Source of the DNA: Paulinella micropora
Lineage: Eukaryota; Cercozoa; Imbricatea; Euglyphida
Assembly (NCBI GenBank): GCA_009731375.1
Contig: BJOX01000280.1
Coordinates: 330,181 to 360,707 of the forward strand
Direction of reading: 5' to 3'
Length of the DNA: 30,527 nt
The position numbers and the translations under genes are program-made. The notes below the pieces were generated by a model, which searched no databases, had not been told where the DNA came from, and saw nothing but the letters and a program-made list of their open reading frames with translations. Shown here piece after piece: positions 1-6,817 of the stretch (positions within the stretch are counted from its first letter, which is position 1; each line of letters begins with the position of its first letter).

Positions 1-4
1 CCCT

Positions 5-50
<46 letters not shown>

Positions 51-53
51 CAG
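1..53 (+). other. 3' end of an intron (polypyrimidine tract and acceptor)
   Basis: A C-run and a (CT)n tract end in TGTGCCAG at 46-53. This is a strong match to a polypyrimidine tract followed by a CAG acceptor. The frame downstream of 53 is open and agrees with the next exon, so I read this as the end of an intron whose start lies outside the window. Confidence 0.5.
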
Positions 54-259
54 CCATGCACGTGCCATCACTGCGGTTTCTCCGCAGCACATGCAGCCCC
101 CACCGTTACAGCCGTTACAGCCGTTACAACCGTTGCAATCGTTACTCCCGGCGGTTAACGTCAGCGGGCACAATCACGTGGCCGCGCACAATGGAGCAGC
201 CGTTACGGCACACAGTCACATGAGCCACGCGCCCCCTCAGGCTGCACTACGTAGCCCAG
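54..259 (+). CDS. Internal exon of a host gene, Q/P/H/A-rich C-terminal region
   Basis: The frame is open from the acceptor at 52-53 to a donor at 259/260 (CCCAG|GTCAAA). It encodes a low-complexity stretch: a short PLQ tandem repeat made from a 9-base repeat (about 97-140), then a His/Ala/Ser-rich segment. The exon begins after two bases of a split codon and ends after one base of the next. That last base plus the first two bases of the exon at 426 form a Gly codon, so the two exons join in frame. The ATG at 91 is internal, not a start, because the frame is open upstream to the acceptor. I do not recognise the protein. Such tails are common in transcription or RNA-binding proteins, but nothing here settles its role. 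The 5' part of the gene is missing from the window. Confidence 0.6.
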
Positions 260-425
260 GTCAAATAACTGTATATGTATTTACGTAACGGTTTTTTTTT
301 TTTTTTTTTTTTTTTTAATGTGTGAATAGTTATGTATATTTTTACGTTTGGAATGTACGTGTTTTGTAGTTCACGTGTATGTTCTGCCATCTGTATGCTC
401 GCTGTTATGTTGATACATGACACAG
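260..425 (+). other. GT-AG intron, 166 bases
   Basis: It starts GTCAAA and ends TACATGACACAG. It has in-frame stops (for example TAA at 286-288) and a run of about 24 T at 293-316. It is phase 1 and fits the phases of both neighbouring exons. Base composition drops from GC-rich exon to AT-rich intron and back. Confidence 0.6.
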
Positions 426-658
426 GCCCGTTCGGCTACGCGGCGCAGCCCGGGCCGGCGCACTACTCCCTCAGCCTGCTGCCCCAACAACAACAACAAC
501 AACAACAAGAACAACAACAGCAACCGGCCGGCCTGCTTGCTGCTGGGCCATATCACGCCGCCGGCCCGGCTGTCCCCTACGCCGTGGCACATGGACATGG
601 CCGGCCCCACGTGGGAAGCTACCCAATGGAGCCGTTACCCCCGCCACCCTACGCCTGA
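426..658 (+). CDS. Terminal exon of the same gene (polyQ, PPPPY tail)
   Basis: Continues the exon at 54-259 in frame and ends at TGA 656-658. It encodes a Pro/Ala/Gly-rich segment, a glutamine tract at 485-523 (eight Q, one E, four Q; mostly CAA codons), a His/Gly-rich stretch, and an end with PLPPPPYA. PPPPY contains a PPxY motif, the known ligand type of WW domains; whether it works here is unknown. The product is probably disordered and nuclear or cytoplasmic, with no signal peptide or membrane segment visible. An open frame continues upstream of 426 into the intron, but it runs through AT-rich sequence and lacks the exon's codon character, so I start at the AG at 424-425. The CAA run makes length variation likely. 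Confidence 0.65.
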
Positions 659-666
659 CAACAAAC

Positions 667-667
667 A

Positions 668-747
<80 letters not shown>

Positions 748-782
748 ATAGATAAATAGATAAATAGATAAATAGATAGATA
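667..782. repeat. (GATA)n microsatellite
   Basis: About 28 GATA units, the last few changed to AAATAGAT. It starts about ten bases after the stop codon at 656-658, so it lies in the 3' UTR of the left-hand gene if transcription continues. Confidence 0.95.
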
Positions 783-786
783 TAAG

Positions 787-793
787 AATTAAA
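787..793 (+). promoter_or_regulatory. Possible polyadenylation signal (AATTAAA)
   Basis: ATTAAA, the common variant of AATAAA, lies about 130 bases after the stop codon and just beyond the GATA tract. It is a plausible 3' end for the left-hand gene. The motif is short and unproven. Confidence 0.3.
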
Positions 794-1339
794 GTAGTAA
801 AAATGGCAACAACAACCACCATAGCGAAAACCAACCCCAAGCACACTCCATGTACAGCTATTTTTCCTTCATGCATACATACATACATACATACAACATG
901 CCTGAATTTGCGTACCATTGGCCAATCTCCGCCTGCTATTAGAGTGGACATTTTTTTTGGACGGCTAGAATATGTGTATCTCTGACTACGGAAAGGGTTG
1001 AAGCTCCATGTACATCTACCAATATCTTTTATCGGTCACCTTCACAAAATTTGGTCAGGTTACCGATTAAAAAAAAATAAAAAAATAATTTAAAAAAAAA
1101 ACTACATATGCGGCGCGCCAATTTGACGTGTCTTGCGGGCCCGCCGGCCCGGCTCGCCCCGCAAACACACGTAAGATTTGTGACTAGCCGCATAATATAC
1201 TATTGCAACGTTCAAGCTTTCTCTAGTATTACTGCGGACATCATTGAAGTGGCCCAAACAGCCCGTTTTTTTATTGTTACTGTTCTCAAATCGATGTGTT
1301 GAGATGATATGCACATGCAGAGCACGGCGTTGGAAAAAG
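794..1339. other. Intergenic, no gene seen
   Basis: Contains a short (CATA)n tract near 871-895, an A-rich stretch at 1068-1100 and a GC-rich patch at 1110-1165. Short open frames here show no protein-like features. Confidence 0.6.
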
Positions 1340-1340
1340 C

Positions 1341-1400
<60 letters not shown>

Positions 1401-1442
1401 TCTCTGGAGACTCTATCTATCTATCTGTCTATCTATCTATCT
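1340..1442. repeat. (CTAT)n microsatellite with CTGT variants and a CTGGAGACT break
   Basis: CTAT and CTGT units interrupted by CTGGAGACT near 1403-1411. The same interruption occurs in the tract at 2152-2255, so the two tracts probably derive from one ancestor. Confidence 0.9.
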
Positions 1443-1542
1443 GGTTTATACTAGACTGTCGAACAGTCTCGAAACTCCATCTGCTTACTGGGCCCTCTGT
1501 AATGGAGGTGGGAGCTCGTTCTGCAAGGGGCGCTTATGGAAC

Positions 1543-2027
1543 GAGCCCTGGCCCCGCCTGGTACTAGGGAGCTTTGGTATNNNNNNNNNNNNNNNNNNNN
1601 NNNNNNNNNNNNNNNNNNNNNNNNNNNNNNNNNNNNNNNNNNNNNNNNNNNNNNNNNNNNNNNNNNNNNNNNNNNNNNNNNNNNNNNNNNNNNNNNNNNN
1701 NNNNNNNNNNNNNNNNNNNNNNNNNNNNNNNNNNNNNNNNNNNNNNNNNNNNNNNNNNNNNNNNNNNNNNNNNNNNNNNNNNNNNNNNNNNNNNNNNNNN
1801 NNNNNNNNNNNNNNNNNNNNNNNNNNNNNNNNNNNNNNNNNNNNNNNNNNNNNNNNNNNNNNNNNNNNNNNNNNNNNNNNNNNNNNNNNNNNNNNNNNNN
1901 NNNNNNNNNNNNNNNNNNNNNNNNNNNNNNNNNNNNNNNNNNNNNNNNNNNNNNNNNNNNNNNNNNNNNNNNNNNNNNNNNNNNNNNNNGAGCCCTGGCC
2001 CCGCCTGGTACTAGGGAGCTTTGGTAT
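1543..2027. other. Assembly gap flanked by an identical 38-base direct repeat
   Basis: The 38 bases at 1543-1580, just before the N run (1581-1989), are repeated exactly at 1990-2027, just after it. This is what two contigs with an unmerged overlap would give. The sequence on either side then reads on naturally (…TTTGGTAT then TGCCTGTATC). Confidence 0.8.
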
Positions 2028-2151
2028 TGCCTGTATCAGTCCCTTCCGTGCAAACATCACGGCTTAGCTGGGCATCGGGTTAATACTTTACCCACAGACT
2101 TCCTGGTTGACGAAATCAGAAGCTCCTTTTTTCTGACATTAGTCGATATTT

Positions 2152-2152
2152 C

Positions 2153-2216
<64 letters not shown>

Positions 2217-2255
2217 CTGGAGACTCTATCTATCTATCTATCTATCTATCTATCG
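2152..2255. repeat. (CTAT)n microsatellite with CTGGAGACT break
   Basis: Pure ATCT units, then CTGGAGACT near 2217-2225, then more units. It shares its interruption with 1340-1442. Confidence 0.9.
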
Positions 2256-2403
2256 ATAGATACCTGTTGTCCTGAGCTTTCAAGTGACGGCTTTAGCGTT
2301 GTCGTATCACTTTCAATCGATATGGAGAAAAGATGAGGTCAAAAGTGGATAGTTTGCCACCAGTTGAAAATATCAGCAGTAATGGTCCACCCATATATAT
2401 ATA

Positions 2404-2497
2404 TATATATATCATAGTATATAGTTACAATAGTACGATATTTAATAACATATATATATCATAGTATATAGTTACAATAGTACGATATTTAATAACA
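2404..2497. repeat. 47-bp tandem duplication
   Basis: A 38-base sequence beginning CATAGTATATAG occurs at 2413-2450 and again at 2460-2497 without change, each preceded by an AT run. The period is 47. Exact identity suggests a recent duplication or an assembly effect. Confidence 0.85.
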
Positions 2498-2639
2498 GAT
2501 AACTGTCCTAACGTTAGTATGATGAAGACTGAGGAATACCTAAAGTAGGGACTCCGTAATCTCCAGACCAAGGATAACCGACAGATCGGAACGGTAAGTA
2601 GTGCTATTATACCGGGTGGGCCGGCATAATTCCTTCTCC

Positions 2640-2677
<38 letters not shown>

Positions 2678-2687
2678 NNNNNNNNNN
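2640..2687. other. Poly-C run followed by a 10-N gap
   Basis: 37 C in a row at 2641-2677, then ten N. The stop in assembly is probably due to the homopolymer; its true length is uncertain. Confidence 0.85.
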
Positions 2688-2696
2688 ACACGGCTG

Positions 2697-2828
2697 TAAA
2701 TCACTTGACCTCAAAATCACTACTTCCGAGATCAGGAAAGCCTCAGGTACCTCTATACTGCTATCAATCACTTGACCTCAAAATCAATACTTCCTAGGCA
2801 CGGTCACGTCAGGAAAGCCTCCGGTACC
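2697..2828. repeat. Two diverged copies of a ~67-bp unit
   Basis: AATCACTTGACCTCAAAATC followed by TACTTCC, then CAGGAAAGCCTC and GGTACC, occurs near 2698-2754 and again near 2765-2827. The second copy carries about ten extra bases. The function is unknown. Confidence 0.7.
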
Positions 2829-2865
2829 AACTTGAAAGACGTAGGCTGTGACTTTCGGAAACTTA

Positions 2866-3022
2866 GTATTACTCAGGACGTTCAAGCCTGTTCTATTTTT
2901 TATGTTAAATTTAAGATTAAGGGTCAGATTCAAGAATTAGCATGCAAAATGAGGATTAGTTACCGTTTAAAATTGGAGTTTCAAATTTTTTGAAATTTAA
3001 ATAATTTAAATCTGAATCCAGG
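2866..3022 (+). repeat. Left copy of a dispersed repeat, inverted relative to 14271-14450
   Basis: The segment starting TATTACTCAGGACG and running through a TTTTTTATGTTAAATTTAAG core matches the reverse complement of 14271-14450 with small indels. The LTR element begins 20 bases further right. This could be one arm of an older inverted-repeat transposon or an unrelated dispersed copy. Confidence 0.6.
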
Positions 3023-3037
3023 GAATTTTGAAACTCA

Positions 3038-3041
3038 GTAA
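3038..3041. other. Target-site duplication, left copy (GTAA)
   Basis: GTAA lies directly before the TG that opens the 5' LTR. The same GTAA is at 13437-13440, directly after the CA that closes the 3' LTR. Four bases fits Ty3/gypsy integration (usually 4-6). Confidence 0.75.
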
Positions 3042-3278
3042 TGTAGGCATCACCCCCCGGACAGCCGGTAAAAAATACCTTTTCCTGGTGACAGGTGCAC
3101 CAGCTTGTTTTTCAGTATTATTTGTCCGGATTGGACCTGATGCCATTTTATTCCTGGTCTGTTGCTGTTTTCCTTTTTGGCTTCACTGAGCTAATACAAC
3201 GAGACATCATTCTCATTCTTGAGGACTGTGTTTGGTTGTATTACCGACTTTTTACGAGCTATCGTTGGGGGCATTACA
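3042..3278 (+). repeat. 5' LTR, 237 bp
   Basis: It opens TGTAGGCATC and closes GGGGGCATTACA. The ends are short imperfect inverted repeats (TGTA/TACA, then a C-run and a G-run). The right boundary is fixed by divergence from the 3' copy after 3278, and the left by TG plus the target duplication. I see no canonical TATA box or AATAAA. Confidence 0.85.
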
Positions 3279-4064
3279 TTTGGAGTCCACATCACTAGGG
3301 TGATTTCTTTCTGCTTTGCCACACAGGCAACAGAGTGAATTTTCACTGACCTGTCTCACACGGGGACGTCAGACGAAAACAAATACTCCAACACAGCTCC
3401 CTCATAACTCTTTCACAAAACAAATAATTTGATTGGTCTCAAGCAGGTGTCTCGTACCCTCTAGCCCAATCAGTATCTGTGTGCTCACAAGGAGACATCA
3501 GATACAAACTCTCTGTCGTTCTTGCTGTTCTCACACAGAGACCAAGAAGAAGGAGGTGGACAGAAGAGTGAAGGAACACACACAAAACACAAACAAGCAT
3601 AGGGACAGGAGCACAACACTCTACCCTTCTAGTTTGTGCATTTATCTGCATTATCTCACACATACGTCAGAGTATTTTTGCAAATCTCTGATCGTTTTCT
3701 AAAGGTAGGTCTGAGAACCTATCCGACCGACTGTCGACTTCTCAAGGAGAGCTTTTCTAGCTTCTCTATTACTATCTGTGTGTAGGTCCAAGTGCCTCAT
3801 ACTAGATACAATATAGAAAAGAAGGAGGAGAAAGTAATCTGAGTAAGGAGAACAAGAAATCGGAGAAAGTCTCAAAGACTATTTTTCTCAAACAAAAACA
3901 AACATACAAACAGTGTTTCATAGAGGACAGGGAATCTTATCCTACCCTCTCTATTAGTTTCTCTCTTCACTAGTCAATCGACTGAAGGAGGAACAGAACA
4001 CAAACGAACAAAAACCAAACATAGGAGCTGACACTGTCCTCCTGTTGATCACTACTACGACATC
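3279..4064 (+). other. Retrotransposon leader (5' UTR)
   Basis: 786 bases between the 5' LTR and the gag ATG. Packaging and dimerisation signals would normally lie here, but none can be identified by eye. Short open frames on both strands (for example 3433-3702) lack protein-like composition. Confidence 0.7.
3281..3298 (+). promoter_or_regulatory. Primer-binding site (minus-strand priming)
   Basis: TGGAGTCCACATCACTAG starts two bases after the LTR. The initial TGG pairs with the CCA end of a tRNA, as expected. I could not match the rest with confidence to a particular tRNA; a distant likeness to the Gln pattern needs an indel. Confidence 0.65.
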
Positions 4065-6758
4065 ATGTCGACAGAGACCGCCGAAGTGAGTGAATTCTCG
4101 GAGGCAGATCAAAGAAGAGAAGAAGAAGAAGCAGGAGGAGGAGGAGGAAGAGGATTGAATGAAGGAGGAGGAGGAGGATTGAATGAAGGAGGAGGAGGAG
4201 ATGAAGGAGTAGGAGGAGGAGTAGAAGAGGGCTGGGATGATGAAGGAAGATATGGAGGAGACGAAGATGAAGGAGGATTTGAACAAGAAGAGACGGGAGG
4301 AGGAGGAGCATATGGTAATCCCTTACCACCTGCCTACACGGGAGGAGGAGGACGAAAAATGATCGACTTGATTCATAGTGATGGAGAGGAGATCACAGTG
4401 GAGGAACAACAGTGGGTGCAAGACCACTATGACCTCACTAAAAAAGAGTTTGATAACAAGATGGGGGTAGAGAAGGATACCTATGTGTGGATCCCTCAGG
4501 ATCAAAGAAGAGAGAAAAGTCGTGCTAAAAAGGATGTCTATATCCTATTATCAAACACAGCACAGCTCCTCGGCAAACTGGTCTCTGATCCAGAAGAGAG
4601 AAAGAAGATACAGCATATCAAGTTTGGGGACACACACACCCACCTTGAATTACTCGATGCTATCTTTGGGGTGTACACTCAAACCCTGATTTGGGAACGT
4701 ACATACGGCCCACGATGTGAGGGTTACCTCCAGTACACAAACCCAAGAGCAACGGCCAGATTCCTCGCGACTGGTCAGGAGGCAGTCGATGTAACAAAAA
4801 TGAAGACCAATCTGGGTTCGAAAAACTCGAGTGGCATATTTCATTTTTTTACAATGGAAATAAAGGCCTTGGAGGAGGGGAAGGCAGAGATGGAAAAAAG
4901 CATTAAGGCAGCAGGAGAAACTCATCCTGTGATTGATGAGTTAGAGAAGACCGACAGAGTTCTGACCAAGATCAGACTGTTGATGGGTGCGTTACTGCAC
5001 AAGGAGGCATGGAAGAGATGGATTCCTACCAAGGATCACTCTGTCCTTAAATCACTTAGTAACGCACCACCGGTCGCCAACAAAGCAGGTGTTGACCAAT
5101 ATGTGGAGAAATATAATTTTCTCAGATCTGCTTCTGAATTGGTGGCCTTTATCACTCATGCTCAAAAGCTGGTGATATCTGAGAAGAAGAAGGCGAAAGA
5201 GAATGAGGAGTTCGAGAAGACGATGAGACTGGAAAGAATGAAAGCAAAAGTGAGTGGTGCAAAGACACACCCTCCGACATATTTGACCCCACCAGCTCCT
5301 GCCCCACCAGCCCCTGCACCCTCGGGCTCAACTACGGTGGTGGTCACAAACACGGAGAAGAAGGACAGACAGAACATCATAAATGCCTTCAAGGGGAAGA
5401 AAGGAGGAGTGGCAAGTCTCATGCTATATGCCAAGACGAGCTCAGACAAAGACTCTGATGCTTCGCTTTTGAGCAAGCTCAAAGAGATCAATGCCTGCAT
5501 GAAGGCTTTTGCTTGCGATGAAACGCAGGAATACGACGCCCTTGTTACTGTTTTTGACCAATCTCTAGTCTCGGAGGGATTTGATCTGACACAGTACAAG
5601 TTTTTGAGAAAGAAGGAGGAGATTAAGAGAAACAATGCAACAGGCCTAGACGCTCAGTGTGAACTGGCGGTGGCCACACTCATTTCATATTTTCAATCTC
5701 ATGGATACCAGCATCTCTGCACTGGTACTCTCATAGGATTTGAAATCTTTGAGACAGTGGCGATGAGTTTGAGGAGTGCTGTTGGCTTGGCGGCGACCCT
5801 TACGGAGGTAGTTTCCTCCTATGGGCTATTCTATGGCCGCAAGTCGATCATCCTCTATTTCTTTTCGGCGTTACACACAGTTAACCCGAGTAAGCTTACT
5901 CAGCTCATACAACAATGCTCGACGTTTAGCTCAGTGAAGTCCAAGAACTTCCTCGAGACACACGTGTTCGAAAATACGGTTCAAAGCGTTGCTCCGTCAG
6001 CACTGTTTCAAGAAGTGATGAGTGCATGCTCAAACATGGACTCGCTCACGGAGGCACATACGGCACAGGCAGGCGGTGTACCTGTTGGCGCACAAGCCAC
6101 GTACACAAACAGAGTTGCCGGTTGGAAGAGACAGAGAGAGCCAGACCTGAAGACCGCATGTTGGAGGTGGTTCGCGGGCTTGCAGTGTAAGGCACAGATG
6201 GAGAACAGAGACTGCTCTTTCAATCATGATAGGCAGAACCCAACAGCAAGGGCAAATTTTCTGAGCAGGACGGAAGGCAAGGAACCGGGCCTTTTCAATA
6301 TGCTTCAGATTGCCGCTGTGAACGAAGGTTGGTATGCCAATATGTGTGATGATGAGGAGTTACGAGAGGCAATCATTACCTACATGAAGAGGATGAAGGA
6401 GAAGAAGGAGGAAAGGGAGAGACAAAAGAACTTAAAGGCCTCTCAAAGAGGACGAGAAGGAGGAGCAGGAGCAGGAGGACGAGGAGGAGGAGGAGGAGGA
6501 GGAGGAGGAGGAACATGGAGAGGAGCCTCGAGGTGGCAGGGAACCCCTCAGAGAGGAAGAGGAGGAGGTCGGGGATATACCCCTTATGGAGGGAGAGCTG
6601 TTCGAGCTCCAGCCCCCCCACCCAGAGGAGGAGGAGGCTCGTGGGCAAGCTCCAACCCAAATTTCGGTCGAGCTCAGGCCTACAACACTGCCTCGGAGAC
6701 CGATACGTCATCCTACCCGGACACTACTCAAGGTAATCGTTTCGAGGTGGTGGAATGA
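4065..6758 (+). CDS. gag: Gag polyprotein
   Basis: 897 residues from the ATG at 4065 to TGA 6756-6758. Gag forms the particle that packages the RNA. Residues 1-80 are Glu/Gly-rich, from GGA/GAA triplet repeats. PPxY motifs occur at 88-91 (PPAY) and 403-406 (PPTY), the second in a Pro/Ala-rich linker. The body (about 95-690) is mixed charged/hydrophobic and would hold the capsid; I recognise no named domain by eye. A Cys/His finger follows with C699, C708, C717 and H721 (C-x8-C-x8-C-x3-H), then a basic Arg/Gly/Trp tail (about 800-870) typical of RNA binding. The usual retroelement knuckle is CCHC (C-x2-C-x4-H-x4-C); this one is of CCCH form. At about 900 residues it is long for Ty3/gypsy Gag. 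The frame continues into pol past the TGA. Confidence 0.88.
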   Translation: MSTETAEVSEFSEADQRREEEEAGGGGGRGLNEGGGGGLNEGGGGDEGVGGGVEEGWDDEGRYGGDEDEGGFEQEETGGGGAYGNPLPPAYTGGGGRKMIDLIHSDGEEITVEEQQWVQDHYDLTKKEFDNKMGVEKDTYVWIPQDQRREKSRAKKDVYILLSNTAQLLGKLVSDPEERKKIQHIKFGDTHTHLELLDAIFGVYTQTLIWERTYGPRCEGYLQYTNPRATARFLATGQEAVDVTKMKTNLGSKNSSGIFHFFTMEIKALEEGKAEMEKSIKAAGETHPVIDELEKTDRVLTKIRLLMGALLHKEAWKRWIPTKDHSVLKSLSNAPPVANKAGVDQYVEKYNFLRSASELVAFITHAQKLVISEKKKAKENEEFEKTMRLERMKAKVSGAKTHPPTYLTPPAPAPPAPAPSGSTTVVVTNTEKKDRQNIINAFKGKKGGVASLMLYAKTSSDKDSDASLLSKLKEINACMKAFACDETQEYDALVTVFDQSLVSEGFDLTQYKFLRKKEEIKRNNATGLDAQCELAVATLISYFQSHGYQHLCTGTLIGFEIFETVAMSLRSAVGLAATLTEVVSSYGLFYGRKSIILYFFSALHTVNPSKLTQLIQQCSTFSSVKSKNFLETHVFENTVQSVAPSALFQEVMSACSNMDSLTEAHTAQAGGVPVGAQATYTNRVAGWKRQREPDLKTACWRWFAGLQCKAQMENRDCSFNHDRQNPTARANFLSRTEGKEPGLFNMLQIAAVNEGWYANMCDDEELREAIITYMKRMKEKKEERERQKNLKASQRGREGGAGAGGRGGGGGGGGGGTWRGASRWQGTPQRGRGGGRGYTPYGGRAVRAPAPPPRGGGGSWASSNPNFGRAQAYNTASETDTSSYPDTTQGNRFEVVE

Positions 6759-6817
6759 CTGGAGGGGGAAGAAGAGAGGAAGGAGAAGACTGTGAAGTTT
6801 AACCCTAAAGTCACAGT
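6756..6817 (+). promoter_or_regulatory. Gag-pol junction: in-frame UGA with downstream hairpin (probable readthrough)
   Basis: Gag ends at TGA 6756-6758, followed by C (UGA-CUG). The same frame is then open for 1916 codons of Pol, so no frameshift is needed. The first in-frame ATG of pol is about 180 bases on, which argues for readthrough rather than fresh initiation. A hairpin starts 30 bases after the UGA: ACTGTGA (6789-6795) pairs with TCACAGT (6811-6817), and inside it TTTA (6798-6801) pairs with TAAA (6806-6809) around a four-base loop. UGA followed by C is a known leaky context; use of the hairpin is inferred. Confidence 0.65.

Noticed and set aside
332-425. Start of the terminal exon frame at 332 as a separate small gene
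   Set aside because: The stretch is AT-rich and lies inside a well-formed GT-AG intron; coding character begins at 426.
3095-3298. Short frame repeated at 13253-13468
   Set aside because: It is the LTR read as protein; it appears twice because the LTR is present twice.
3433-3702. Possible short gene or upstream frame in the retrotransposon leader
   Set aside because: No protein-like composition, and it lies between the primer-binding site and gag where non-coding leader is expected.
6792-6794. GTG at 6792 as the start of pol
   Set aside because: The frame is open back to the gag UGA and GTG is not a usual eukaryotic start; readthrough fits better.
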